DNA from: Pseudomonas mucoides
Lineage (GTDB): Bacteria; Pseudomonadota; Gammaproteobacteria; Pseudomonadales; Pseudomonadaceae
Assembly (NCBI RefSeq): GCF_015461845.1
Contig: NZ_JACOPW010000007.1
Location: 186,001-250,000 of the forward strand
Reading direction: 5' to 3'
Length of the DNA: 64,000 nt
Below are positions 54,210 through 62,651 of the stretch, piece after piece. Position 1 is the stretch's first letter; every line of letters starts with the position of its first letter. Made by a program: the position numbers and the translations under genes. The notes under the pieces are model-generated. The model did no database searches and was not told where the DNA came from. It saw only the letters and a list, made by a program, of their open reading frames with translations.

Positions 54210-54262
54210 GTCAATAGTTTGTCTAAACTAACGCCGAACTGGAAAACAGTCATTTATTTGAC
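54210..54262. promoter_or_regulatory. Two FleQ-box-like sites upstream of the pel operon
   Basis: GTCATTTATTTGAC (54249-54262) and GTCAATAGTTTGTC (54210-54223) each match 11 of 14 positions of the FleQ consensus GTCAATAAATTGAC as I remember it. The first keeps the symmetric GTCA..TGAC ends. They lie 107-159 bp upstream of the pelX start. In pseudomonads FleQ represses pel at low c-di-GMP and activates it at high c-di-GMP. The rest of the 54104-54541 gap shows nothing else distinct. Confidence 0.6.
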
Positions 54263-54541
54263 GGCATTTATTAGATTCAAAGTGTCATGTTATTGCCACG
54301 ATTGCCCGACAGACTCGTCTAAACCGGGCTTCTACGTCCGGTTACAAACCCTTCTCCCGTCGACGCTGAACTTGCGTCAGTACTTCAATACTTATCGACA
54401 CAAGCCACTGGACGATGACCGCAGAATCGAGGCGGATCGCGGCGATATCCAGACCGGGTTTTCTGGGCAGATCCAATCGGTTTTCGGCCGAATTGATTCA
54501 CTGATCTATCCTTTCGTTTCAGCACTTCGCGGAAACTAATC

Positions 54542-55459
54542 ATGAATCGCTGGATTACCGTCGGTCTGTTTTCAATCATCGCTACTTTTGCGCAGGCTGC
54601 CTCCGAGGTCGAACCACGTGTCGAGCAGGTTCCTTTTGATAAAGGCAGCGACAGCGCCAGGTTCGACCAATCCATCAAAGGCCCACTCACCGCGCAATAC
54701 CGCGTCAGCGCAAAAGCAGGCCAGATACTGACCGTCGACCTCAAACCCTCCAACGCATCGGCGTACTTCAACATCGCCACCAAAGGCCAGGACACCGCGC
54801 TGTTCAACGGTTCGATCATGGGTAACCACTTCATGGGCCCGTTGCCTGTTGATGGGGTGTACACGGTCCAGGTGTACCTGATGCGCAATGCGGCGCGGCG
54901 CAACGAAGTGGCTAATTACAACCTCTCATTGAACCTCAGCCCGGTGACGGACAGCGCCCAGCCGTTTGATCAGACACTCGAGCTGCAAGGCATACGCTTT
55001 CAGGTGAAGGGCGAATGGGTCGACGGGAATCCCGTGGTACGCATCTCGCCTCAAGGGCTGGAAATCGACAACTCGGCGATCACTCGACCACTGACAGGCA
55101 ACATTGCCCGCGCAGAAGTCGCCGACCTGGATCGCGATGGTTCGCCGGAGATTTACGTGTTCGCCAGAGCACCGGGGCGCGGGATGCCGGGGGAGTTGGT
55201 GGCGTATGCGGCTAACCATAAGAAGTCGCTGAGCGAGATTTACCTTCCGCCGGTTAGTGAGAACGCAAAAGTGGCCGAGGGGTATCAGGGGGAAGATGAG
55301 TTTGCAGTGGTGGAGAATGCGCTGGTGCGGCGGTTTCCGGTTTATGACAGTGCGGAGGCTGGGGCGGGGAGGACGGGGAAGATGCGGCAGGTTGAGTATC
55401 GGTTGGTGGCTGGGGAGGCTGGGTGGGTTTTGAAGGGGGGTGAGGGGACTGAGTTTTGA
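54542..55459 (+). CDS. Secreted protein with PPC-like and PliI-like domains
   Basis: This 305-residue protein has a signal peptide (cleavage after AQA, residue about 20). Residues about 45-140 resemble a beta-sandwich prepeptidase-C-like domain (AQYRVSAKAGQILTVDLKPS, DGVYTVQVYLMRNAARRNEV). Residues about 150-300 resemble the I-type lysozyme inhibitor family PliI (ADLDRDGSPEIYVF, then GYQGEDEFAVVENALVRRFP and MRQVEYRLVAGEAGW). The domain calls are from memory of the families. It is probably periplasmic, where it would protect cell wall from invertebrate-type lysozymes. Divergent from pelX and convergent with the NYN gene. Confidence 0.6.
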   Translation: MNRWITVGLFSIIATFAQAASEVEPRVEQVPFDKGSDSARFDQSIKGPLTAQYRVSAKAGQILTVDLKPSNASAYFNIATKGQDTALFNGSIMGNHFMGPLPVDGVYTVQVYLMRNAARRNEVANYNLSLNLSPVTDSAQPFDQTLELQGIRFQVKGEWVDGNPVVRISPQGLEIDNSAITRPLTGNIARAEVADLDRDGSPEIYVFARAPGRGMPGELVAYAANHKKSLSEIYLPPVSENAKVAEGYQGEDEFAVVENALVRRFPVYDSAEAGAGRTGKMRQVEYRLVAGEAGWVLKGGEGTEF

Positions 55460-55528
55460 GAATCCACGCACGCATAGCATTCAAAATGTTTGCACGCATC
55501 TTTTCACATGGATAGTTGAGTAATCCCC

Positions 55529-56482
55529 TCAGTCCGGTTGAAGCTCTATTTCCGAAGCCCGAGTGCCTAGCCAGAGGGTTATGTAATCAATCACTTGTTG
55601 GGCACCCTCTTCCGTTTCAACAAGGTCAATTGGACACCTGTTATCAAGATAAGGATTAGGTTGTCCCATCCACTTGAACGCTCGCCCCTTATCTCCTTTT
55701 ACTGGAATCGCCAACGCCAGGATTTTGTGCAGCAAATCTGGTCGGGCATACCAGGACTCTGGCTTTACCGTCGGTTTTCGCCCAAGGATCACGCGGGGTA
55801 ATTGGCTAGATGCAAGCTCGTCCTTGGTGATGTGTGTCCGGACCCAGTGAGCCAAATTGGCAAGCTCGGTGTTCGGTACACGCTCATGATCCGTTGTTGG
55901 AATAACCAGTCCAACTTTCACACGAGAATGTTCGCGAATCATTTTTAAAGCTGGAGCTATGTCCGTGTCATTAGTCACGAAAACCACTTGATCGATAGAG
56001 CCTGAAAGGGAGTCGTGATAGGCCTCCAGCGAAATATTTACGTCGCTTTGCTTCTCCTCTATTTTCCAGACAAGCATTTCATGACATTCGCGCGGAGCTC
56101 GATTCGGATAATTATCGTCCACCGTTTTTACGATGGTTTTACTCACAGAAAAGTAGCCCTCGATAATTTGAACATCATCGGTATACAGCTTCCTTAATGC
56201 AGTGTGATAGCGCGCCTGAGATGAAACAGAGTCGCTACCACGTGCCACGCGCTCCACGATTTTTGCTGTGAAATATTTTATTGATGGAGCAGATGAAAGA
56301 CTCGATATAAGTGTATCCCCCAGTTCGCACCTCAAAAGAATCGATGGAAGTATGCAGCGTTCAAAAAGAGCCACAATGTCGAGCCACTTATAAGGAGTGT
56401 TTCGCAGACAACCGTAATACAAGTTATAGCCGTCAATATAGATACGCGTTCGCAGAGGTCCGATCTGCAGATTTTGTTGCAT
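55529..56482 (-). CDS. NYN-domain (LabA/PIN-like) protein
   Basis: The protein has 317 residues from ATG 56482 (GGAG at 7-bp spacing); ATG 56488 is too close to that site. The NYN/PIN-like fold shows in the acidic positions RIYIDGYNLYYG (Asp near residue 15), SISLEAYHD-like DVNISLEAYHDSLSGSIDQV and VFVTNDTDIAPAL (the second Asp cluster), as in LabA/DUF88 proteins, which are putative metal-dependent RNases. The C-terminal about 90 residues are unassigned. The gene is AT-richer than its neighbours and has no operon partner, which suggests it came by transfer. Possible solo defence or RNA-processing role (inference). Confidence 0.75.
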   Translation of the reverse strand: MQQNLQIGPLRTRIYIDGYNLYYGCLRNTPYKWLDIVALFERCILPSILLRCELGDTLISSLSSAPSIKYFTAKIVERVARGSDSVSSQARYHTALRKLYTDDVQIIEGYFSVSKTIVKTVDDNYPNRAPRECHEMLVWKIEEKQSDVNISLEAYHDSLSGSIDQVVFVTNDTDIAPALKMIREHSRVKVGLVIPTTDHERVPNTELANLAHWVRTHITKDELASSQLPRVILGRKPTVKPESWYARPDLLHKILALAIPVKGDKGRAFKWMGQPNPYLDNRCPIDLVETEEGAQQVIDYITLWLGTRASEIELQPD

Positions 56483-56500
56483 TTCCATGCTCCAGATACG

Positions 56501-56526
56501 AAAAAACCGACTTTCGTCGGCTTTTT
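56501..56526 (-). terminator. Terminator-like hairpin upstream of the NYN gene
   Basis: CCGAC-TTTC-GTCGG with an A-run on one side and a T-run on the other can act in both directions. It lies just upstream of the NYN gene start and may insulate it, or form part of its leader. Confidence 0.5.
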
Positions 56527-56682
56527 CCCCCATTCTCCAGATGGTCACGCCACGCCGGAGATATGGGTTAGTTGTTGACGCAGACTTTAAGCAGTTAAAC
56601 CACAATCGTCAATGCCCATTTGATGATCATTGAGAGTTGTCGATCTGCCGAGGCAATGAACAAACATTGAGGTATCCGCTTC

Positions 56683-56976
56683 CTAGCAGTCAACCGACAC
56701 ACCCTGTAGGAATATAGGTTGGTGAATGTAGTTTGATTCCTCTGACACTTCCAAACCGTATTCCAAGAAACATTCGCTCCCCTGAAAAATATGTAGTCCA
56801 AGCCCTAGGAAACTTCCCGCAACTCGTATCGACTTCCATGAACTGGCGGAAGCGGTTCTGCGTCGATAGCCTTCAGATGTCGCTACAAAACAGCGATCGG
56901 CTTTGACAGGCTGAAAACCAGTAACTTTCACTCTTCCTGATAAAACGGCATGCTTACGCGTGTGCATTTTTTTCAT
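56683..56976 (-). CDS. Doubtful small hypothetical protein
   Basis: This 97-codon frame starts at ATG 56976 (MKKMHTRKHAVLSGRVKVTG) and has protein-like composition. It has no family resemblance and no clear Shine-Dalgarno, and its start lies at the edge of the leader RNA on the other strand. Codon use is not as GC-biased as in nearby genes. It may be a chance frame. Nothing else is seen in 56527-56974. Confidence 0.3.
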   Translation of the reverse strand: MKKMHTRKHAVLSGRVKVTGFQPVKADRCFVATSEGYRRRTASASSWKSIRVAGSFLGLGLHIFQGSECFLEYGLEVSEESNYIHQPIFLQGVSVDC

Positions 56977-57088
56977 GGCGGTTGTGCGTGGGGCATCTTC
57001 GGATGCACCGGTTTCTGGTTTGCCGGTCTGTCAACCCGCGTACGGCTGCCACCCATCCCTGTTTGACAGCAGGGGCGTGGCGGCTCCT
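56975..57088 (+). ncRNA. Structured leader RNA upstream of a DUF6124 gene, copy 2
   Basis: It has the same three stems as the copy at 39756-39873. Stem A is GTTGTGCG (56981-56988) with CGTACGGC (57039-57046) using G-U pairs. Stem B is GCATC-TTCG-GATGC (56993-57006), with the stem changed on both sides and the UUCG loop kept. Stem C is GGCTGCCAC (57044-57052) with GTGGCGGCT (57077-57085). It ends 20 bp before the DUF6124 start. Confidence 0.6.
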
Positions 57089-57108
57089 GAGTAAACCAGA
57101 GATAGACC

Positions 57109-57483
57109 ATGAAAAAACACAGCCCCAACCCGCCGGACCCGGCAACAGAAACTGCCGACTTGTCGGCGCTCTCAGACGCCACCGAACGCACCGTCAGTTC
57201 TCGCCTGCGCAACCCAAAACGCCCCGACCCCATCAGCCACGTCTTCACCCTCCTCCCCGACATCGACACTCCCACCCTGCTCGCTCACGCCTGCGAAACC
57301 CTCGCCTCGCTCAACGTCATGGCCACCGACCTCGCCTGTGAACTCGAAGGTTCGCGTCGCAACGTGGCACTGGCCATTCAGCAGTTAAGCGTACTGGCGG
57401 AGCTGTTGGTCAACCGCGCGCTGGACAACCTGGATCCGCCTGAGGGACTGCCTGAGGTTACGTCTACAAACACTGCTGCTTAG
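57109..57483 (+). CDS. DUF6124-family protein (paralogue of 39898-40275)
   Basis: This 124-residue protein begins MKKHSPNPPDPATETADLSA and carries the family core LLAHACETLASLNVMATDLA, followed by CELEGSRRNVALAIQQLSVL and AELLVNRALDNLDPP. The linker differs in length and sequence from the other copy, while the core and the leader RNA are conserved. Unknown function. A broken small gene follows 31 bp downstream, so a two-gene unit probably existed. Confidence 0.8.
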   Translation: MKKHSPNPPDPATETADLSALSDATERTVSSRLRNPKRPDPISHVFTLLPDIDTPTLLAHACETLASLNVMATDLACELEGSRRNVALAIQQLSVLAELLVNRALDNLDPPEGLPEVTSTNTAA

Positions 57484-57514
57484 TTGCGTTCTTTTACAAA
57501 ATGGAGGGTTTTTC

Positions 57515-57772
57515 ATGGATAGATACATGCCTATCACCGGCATCGACTGCACCATCGCGTCGTTGCTGATCGACACCGAAGCACCGCTGGACGTACTGCA
57601 CGAAACCGCGGCTTACCGCATTCACACCGCGACTCAATGACTGGAGAGCATCGCGTTTGGCGAGGGTATTCACAGTGAGCTGGCGCGGGTACTGGTGACG
57701 TCGCTACGCGATGGCTGTGATTTGCTCGATGTTGTAGGCCGGCGATTGCGGGCGCAGGTTTCGACGATGTAA
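57515..57772 (+). pseudogene. Small conserved gene with an in-frame stop, downstream of DUF6124
   Basis: From ATG 57515 (GGAGGG upstream) the frame reads MDRYMPITGIDCTIASLLID, then AYRIHTATQ and TGA at 57638-57640. It continues without a shift as LESIAFGEGIHSELARVLVT and DLLDVVGRRLRAQVSTM to TAA 57772. The uniform protein-like quality on both sides of the TGA points to a nonsense mutation in an 85-residue protein. The alternative is a genuine 41-residue protein followed by chance sequence. Confidence 0.6.
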
Positions 57773-57794
57773 CGAAGCGGCCATAGCCCATCAA

Positions 57795-57834
57795 TAAAAA
57801 AAGCACCTGACGAGAACATCGCAGGTGCTTTTTT
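57795..57834. terminator. Bidirectional terminator
   Basis: AAAAAAGCACCTG and CAGGTGCTTTTTT form an 8-bp GC-rich stem with A and T runs. It sits between the small pseudogene (plus) and the YeeE/YedE gene (minus), which converge here. Confidence 0.8.
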
Positions 57835-57838
57835 GATT

Positions 57839-58480
57839 TCAACTCCGTCCGGTCAGGGAGCTATCCCCCGATTCCCAGAACATTTGCGAAACGTTGTAGA
57901 TGAATACGCTCGGGGTCCACAGCGGTTCGAAGGTGTAGAGGGCGCTGGTCAGGGCGCCCAGCAGCATGCTGGACAGGACCAGGTGTTTGTCACCGTGAAC
58001 GCGGATCAGCAATAGCAGCACCAGCAGGACGATACCCAGGATCAACCAGTAGTGGCGGCTGGTGATGGTCGGCATTTGCAGGGTTTTGTGTTCGACGAGC
58101 ATGTTCAGGTGATACCAGAGGACGATCCCCAGCACCCAGCCAAAAATGGTAAAGGCTTTGTTCAGGTTGCCGCTTGCGAGTTTGGTGAGCGTACCGACGC
58201 TGCAACCGTCATTGAGGACCGAGGCGAGACCAAACAACAGCCCGCCGCCTACCAGTGACAGATAGCCGACTTCAGGAATGAATAGCGGCTGACTGACACC
58301 AAACACTGCATAGAGCGGCGCCAGTAACAGGCCGAACAAACCGCATGTGATCAAAGACACAAACAACGTCGGTCGACGCCTGAGCAACAACCCCGTGGCA
58401 TTGACCAGGCACATGCCTATGCGCTGGGACACCCAGCCGATCAGGAAGGCCAGCAGCAGCGATATAAGCAGTGAGAGCAC
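57839..58480 (-). CDS. YeeE/YedE-family membrane protein (sulfur-compound transport)
   Basis: This 213-residue membrane protein has about six hydrophobic segments. The family element GGGLLFGLASVLNDGCSVGT holds the central cysteine used in thiosulfate/sulfur import by YeeE-type proteins. An N-terminal RIGMCLVNATG carries a second cysteine. It is shorter than E. coli YeeE (about 350) and resembles the half-size members that often come in pairs, but no partner is next to it. Substrate uncertain. Divergent from the DUF2252 gene. Confidence 0.8.
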   Translation of the reverse strand: MLSLLISLLLAFLIGWVSQRIGMCLVNATGLLLRRRPTLFVSLITCGLFGLLLAPLYAVFGVSQPLFIPEVGYLSLVGGGLLFGLASVLNDGCSVGTLTKLASGNLNKAFTIFGWVLGIVLWYHLNMLVEHKTLQMPTITSRHYWLILGIVLLVLLLLIRVHGDKHLVLSSMLLGALTSALYTFEPLWTPSVFIYNVSQMFWESGDSSLTGRS

Positions 58481-58624
58481 AAGCCTCCTTGTTGGCGGGT
58501 TGCGAGTGGGAACAAAGGCATGAAGGACAGATTAGTCGCTGCTCAATCACTTTGGATGAGCCTGCGAACCCCTTCTACACTCAGCTCGATCCCACCTCAT
58601 GACACCGACCCAAAAAGAGCCCCC

Positions 58625-60031
58625 ATGACCACCCTCGAAAACCGTTTGAAGCAAGGCAAGGATGCTCGCAAAAACTGCTCGCGCAGTGCTCAAGCGTCCA
58701 TGGGAAAAGTGACCCGTGACCCCATCCCGCTGATCAAGCGGTCCAGCGAAGGCCGGGTGAAGTCGCTGGTCGAGTTGCGGTATGGGCGCATGCTCGTGTC
58801 GCCGTTCACCTTCTATCGTGGCAACGCTTTGCTGCAAGCTCACGACCTGGCGACCACGTCCAACATGGGGCTGGTGTCGACGATCTGCGGCGATTGCCAC
58901 CTGATGAACTTCGGCGGTTTCGCCACACCTGAGCGCAATTTGTTGTTCAGCGTCAATGATTTCGACGAGGTCCACCCCGGCCCTTGGGAGTGGGACGTGA
59001 AGCGCCTGGTGGCGAGTTTCATGGTGGCGGCCCGTGATTTGCGCCATGGTGAGACGGTGGAAGAAAACGTCTGTCTCCAGGTTGTGCGCGCCTATCAGGA
59101 CACCATGCTCGAGTGTGCCCAACAAAGCTCTCTGGAAAACTGGTACGAGTCCATCAATTACGATGATTTGCTCAAGCAGGCGAGCAAAAGCACGCTGGAG
59201 CATGTGGAGCGCGCCATCGCAAAAGCCGAGCGGCGGACGCATGCCGAGCTGCTGCCAAAGATCAGCGAGCGTGACGCGAAAGGTCATTTGGTGATTCGCG
59301 ATGACCTGCCGGAAATTTTCCACCTGCATAAAGACACCACGCTGCTGGATGCCGACGATGACTGGCTGCGCCTCTCGGACTGGCGCCCGTTGTACAAAAC
59401 GTTCATGAGCGATTACCGAGCCACACTTCAAGCTGACCGGCGGGAGTTGCTGTCACGGTTTCACGTTCACGACATGGCCTTCAAAGTGGTGGGCGTGGGC
59501 AGTGTCGGCACCCGTTGCCTGGTGGCGTTGCTGACGGATGAACAGGAGTTCCCGTTGTTCCTGCAATTCAAGGAAGCGCGGCGTTCGGTGCTCGCTGATT
59601 ACGTGAAGGTCAAATCACGTGTCCGCCATGAGGGGCAGCGCGTGGTCAATGGTCAGCGCTTGATGCAGTCGGCCAGTGACCTGTTCCTCGGCTGGGCCAC
59701 CGGCCCCAGCGGTCGACACTTTTATGTGCGCCAGTTGCGCGACATGAAGATTTCAGCCGAACTGGAAAACTTCGATGCCGAAGCCTTTGCGGCCTACGGA
59801 CGTTTGTGTGGTCGCGCCCTCGCCCGCGCGCATGCCAAATCATCCGGGCACGCCTCGCAGATCAGCGGCTACATCGGCAAGAGCGATGCGCTGGCGGAAG
59901 CCCTGGTCAAGTATGCAAAAAAATACACCGACCAGAATGACCGCGACTATGAACGATTCCAGCAAGCCTGCCGCAAAGGCCAGTTGCGCGCGCGTTCAGA
60001 GGCGGACTTTGCGGCGGATCACTTGCCGTAG
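58625..60031 (+). CDS. DUF2252-family protein
   Basis: This 468-residue protein starts at ATG 58625 (MTTLENRLKQGKDARKNCSR). Conserved family parts are RYGRMLVSPFTFYRGNA, GDCHLMNFGGFATPER and NDFDEVHPGPWEWDVKRL (Asp/Asn cluster like a kinase-fold metal site), with QLRDMKISAELE and CGRALARAHAKS near the end. The family has a distant aminoglycoside-phosphotransferase-like fold; no reaction is established. The ribosome site is weak. Monocistronic, followed by a terminator. Confidence 0.85.
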   Translation: MTTLENRLKQGKDARKNCSRSAQASMGKVTRDPIPLIKRSSEGRVKSLVELRYGRMLVSPFTFYRGNALLQAHDLATTSNMGLVSTICGDCHLMNFGGFATPERNLLFSVNDFDEVHPGPWEWDVKRLVASFMVAARDLRHGETVEENVCLQVVRAYQDTMLECAQQSSLENWYESINYDDLLKQASKSTLEHVERAIAKAERRTHAELLPKISERDAKGHLVIRDDLPEIFHLHKDTTLLDADDDWLRLSDWRPLYKTFMSDYRATLQADRRELLSRFHVHDMAFKVVGVGSVGTRCLVALLTDEQEFPLFLQFKEARRSVLADYVKVKSRVRHEGQRVVNGQRLMQSASDLFLGWATGPSGRHFYVRQLRDMKISAELENFDAEAFAAYGRLCGRALARAHAKSSGHASQISGYIGKSDALAEALVKYAKKYTDQNDRDYERFQQACRKGQLRARSEADFAADHLP

Positions 60032-60132
60032 ACACACTGGCGCGCGGGCGTTCATCTACATGAACTTTTCTTCACCCCATCGCGCCTCAACAATCGGTAC
60101 ATTGCCCTCGCTCATTCAAGAAACTACGGTTT

Positions 60133-60158
60133 GCCCGCCCTCCCGCGGGCTTTTTTTT
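60133..60158 (+). terminator. Terminator after the DUF2252 gene
   Basis: GCCCGC/GCGGGC stem with a 6-nt loop followed by eight T, about 100 bp after the stop. Confidence 0.8.
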
Positions 60159-60188
60159 GCCTGAAAGAAAGGGTCGCCATTAGGCTAA

Positions 60189-60260
60189 TGCCGATCAGTT
60201 AAGCAATTTCTGCCGCAACGTCATTTTTGTAGGATTGCGATCAGGCTTAACTGATCGGCA
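60189..60260. repeat. 72-bp MITE-like element
   Basis: Perfect 16-bp terminal inverted repeats (TGCCGATCAGTTAAGC at 60189-60204 and its complement at 60245-60260) enclose 40 bp with no coding capacity. The termini look like those of insertion sequences. It lies in the 340-bp gap between the DUF2252 and glycosyltransferase genes, upstream of the latter's promoter region. Target duplications are not obvious. Confidence 0.6.
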
Positions 60261-60372
60261 CTGCCAATGGGTTGGGTTTTCTATTACTCGATTACTACGC
60301 GCCGTTCACATTTCGTTCAGCTCTCATTTCCTATGATCGGCCTCTCAGCTCTCTGTCCGGTCATCGACGTCC

Positions 60373-61812
60373 ATGTCCCGCCCCGCCGCTTCACTGTTTC
60401 TGCTTGCCGCTTTGTTGTTCTTCTTCGCGCTGGGCAATTACCAACTGCAAGGTTCCACCGAGGCTCGGGTCGCCGGGATCGCGATGGAAATGCACCTGGA
60501 TAACGACTGGGTGACACCCCGATTGTTTGGCGAGCCGTTTCTTGAAAAACCGCCATTAAGTTTGTGGCTCGATGCCGCAGCAATTCGCGTGTTCGGCGGC
60601 ACACCGTGGGCCGTACGACTGGCGTCGGCTTTTGCCGGGTTGTTCTGCGTGATGATGCTTTACGCGATGCTGCGCCGGTTTGGCCGCCCGAAAGAAATCG
60701 CGTGGACGGCGGGTATCCTGCTCGCCACCATGGCCAGTTACTGGAGCAACGTGCGTGGCGTCGGCGAAGACGCCTTGCTGGCATTGGGTGTGACCATGGC
60801 ATTGCTCTCGTTCTTTCAAGGGCATCGACAGTCGACGCTCGGCAACGCGATGCTGTTTTGCGCAGGGATTGCCATCGCGACCTTGAGCAAAGGCGTGTTG
60901 GGCCTGGCGATGCCGGGTGTGGTGATCTTCGCGTACCTGTTGGCCGACACGTTGATCGACAAGCGCCTGAACCTGTCGGCCTGGCTGCGCCCCGCACTGT
61001 TGACGCTGTTGGGACTGGCGCCGTTGCTGATCTGGCTCGCCCTGCTTTACCGGCAAAGTGGTGCGCAGGCCGTGACGGATGTGCTGTTGACCAACAGTGT
61101 CGGACGCTTCAGCGGCTCGTTCGTCGAGGCCGGCCATTACGAACCGTTCTACTACTACCTGGCCAAGCTGCCGCAAGCGTTTTTGCCATGGAACATTCTG
61201 GTGTACCTGGGGCTGTGGCATTTCCGTAAAAGCCTGATGGCCAATCGTTACTTGTTGTTTTTCACGCTGTGGCTGCTGGCACAGTTCGCCATGCTGACGC
61301 TGGCCTCAAGCAAACGCACCGTGTACCTGATGTCGATGACACCGGCGGCAGCGGTGATTGCGGCGGAATACGCGAGCGTGCTCTACGCAAAACTGAAGAC
61401 GCGTGAAACCGCCGCCTCCCTGTTGGGCTGCATCGCACGGTATCGACGGGGTGGGGTGATCGGCGTGTTCGCCGTGGTGATTGGCGGCTACCTTGGCGCC
61501 GCACAATGGGCGATGCCGCTGGCGGATCGCACGTTGTCCTTTGTGCCGCTGATCGCACAGATTCAGACGATGCAGGCCAATGGACAACTCGTCGCCTTGT
61601 TCCAGGCCAATGAGCGGGTGGGCGGCGCCAGTGTGTTCTACAGCCAGCGCCTGCTCAAAGGCCTGGACACTGACGCGCAACTGCATGAGTTTCTGGCGGC
61701 ATCAGCGTCCAACGTCGCGGTCATGTCCGGTGATACCGAACCGGCCGCACCGTTGAAAGTGCTCAAGACAATGACGGTGGGGCGACAGGCTTACTACTTT
61801 GTGAGTCTGTAG
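60373..61812 (+). CDS. ArnT-like GT83/PMT-family membrane glycosyltransferase
   Basis: This 479-residue inner-membrane protein has about 11-12 hydrophobic segments. The first periplasmic loop has the GT-C signature GSTEARVAGIAMEMHLDNDW and LFGEPFLEKPPLSLWL (acidic catalytic residue plus KPPL), as in ArnT. It is shorter than ArnT (about 550), lacking most of the C-terminal periplasmic domain. It likely transfers a sugar from a polyprenyl phosphate to lipid A or another envelope acceptor. Its neighbours are a PAP2 and a histidine phosphatase. Its 3' end overlaps the convergent PAP2 gene by 50 bp. Confidence 0.82.
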   Translation: MSRPAASLFLLAALLFFFALGNYQLQGSTEARVAGIAMEMHLDNDWVTPRLFGEPFLEKPPLSLWLDAAAIRVFGGTPWAVRLASAFAGLFCVMMLYAMLRRFGRPKEIAWTAGILLATMASYWSNVRGVGEDALLALGVTMALLSFFQGHRQSTLGNAMLFCAGIAIATLSKGVLGLAMPGVVIFAYLLADTLIDKRLNLSAWLRPALLTLLGLAPLLIWLALLYRQSGAQAVTDVLLTNSVGRFSGSFVEAGHYEPFYYYLAKLPQAFLPWNILVYLGLWHFRKSLMANRYLLFFTLWLLAQFAMLTLASSKRTVYLMSMTPAAAVIAAEYASVLYAKLKTRETAASLLGCIARYRRGGVIGVFAVVIGGYLGAAQWAMPLADRTLSFVPLIAQIQTMQANGQLVALFQANERVGGASVFYSQRLLKGLDTDAQLHEFLAASASNVAVMSGDTEPAAPLKVLKTMTVGRQAYYFVSL

Positions 61813-62626
61813 CCACATAAACATTGGAGCGCTCGGCCTTTTGCAGCACCGGCACATCCAGCCTGGCCCGACCGTAAAACGCCAGGGCTGTCAGCAAGCA
61901 CGCCAGCCAGACAAAGATCCCGGCCCAGAAGGTGTGGGACATGTAGTGCCAGCCTTGCAGAACCCGCGTAGTGCCGTAAACGAAACCCAGCACCAACGAA
62001 AACCACAACACCGCTTTGGAAAAACGCCATTGATAGCGGCGCGCAACGAAATACAGCGCAAGCATGGTGAAACCGCCCGACGCATGCCCACCCGGCCAGC
62101 AGCGACCGTCACCGGCTTCCCGGAACAGCTGGAAGTTGTTGTACCACTCCATGTGGGCAATCTTGCCGCCGTAGAGGGTCGTTTCAATCGGGCAGTACAC
62201 GCTGGTGTGTGCCTTGAGGAAATGGATCACGCCGGTGCACACGGCAAATGCCACCACCACAAAGATAAAGTCACGGCGATGGTCGGCGGTAAACCGCAGC
62301 ACCGGGGCGGCTTTGATCCGCTCCAGGAATTGACCGATACGCGGACGTTTTTGCGGGTTGACCAGTGGCCAGACAAACGAAAGCAACATGCCGATCAAGG
62401 CGATTTCACCGGTCCAGTTCGGAATGATCCGCGCCCACTTGTGCGTGAGCTTCTCGAAGAAGTGAACCTTGTCGAGCGGGAAGGTCTGGGTGGCCGGGTC
62501 AAAAAGAAGGTTGCTGAACCAGATGTCGATTTTTGTCATGTCGAACATCAGGAAAACCACGGCCGCGCAGGCGAGCGCAATACCAAAGTTCACCCAGTAA
62601 AAGCGGTGGCGGGAAAAATTCAGCAT
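61763..62626 (-). CDS. PAP2-family membrane phosphatase
   Basis: This 287-residue protein has about six transmembrane segments. The PAP2 motifs are LKAHTSVYCP (C1, residues about 138-147), RCWPGGHASGG (C2, PxGH; about 174-184) and TTRVLQGWHYMSHTFW (C3, with Arg and His; about 219-234). It is related to lipid A and undecaprenyl-phosphate phosphatases. The last C3 Asp position is changed (MSHTFW), as in the LpxE/LpxT-like group. The gene is convergent and overlapping with the ArnT-like gene. It may remodel lipid A phosphates or recycle carrier lipid. Confidence 0.82.
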   Translation of the reverse strand: MLNFSRHRFYWVNFGIALACAAVVFLMFDMTKIDIWFSNLLFDPATQTFPLDKVHFFEKLTHKWARIIPNWTGEIALIGMLLSFVWPLVNPQKRPRIGQFLERIKAAPVLRFTADHRRDFIFVVVAFAVCTGVIHFLKAHTSVYCPIETTLYGGKIAHMEWYNNFQLFREAGDGRCWPGGHASGGFTMLALYFVARRYQWRFSKAVLWFSLVLGFVYGTTRVLQGWHYMSHTFWAGIFVWLACLLTALAFYGRARLDVPVLQKAERSNVYVATDSQSSKPVAPPSLS

Positions 62627-62651
62627 TGTGTGTCCTGATCCAGAGAAAAAG

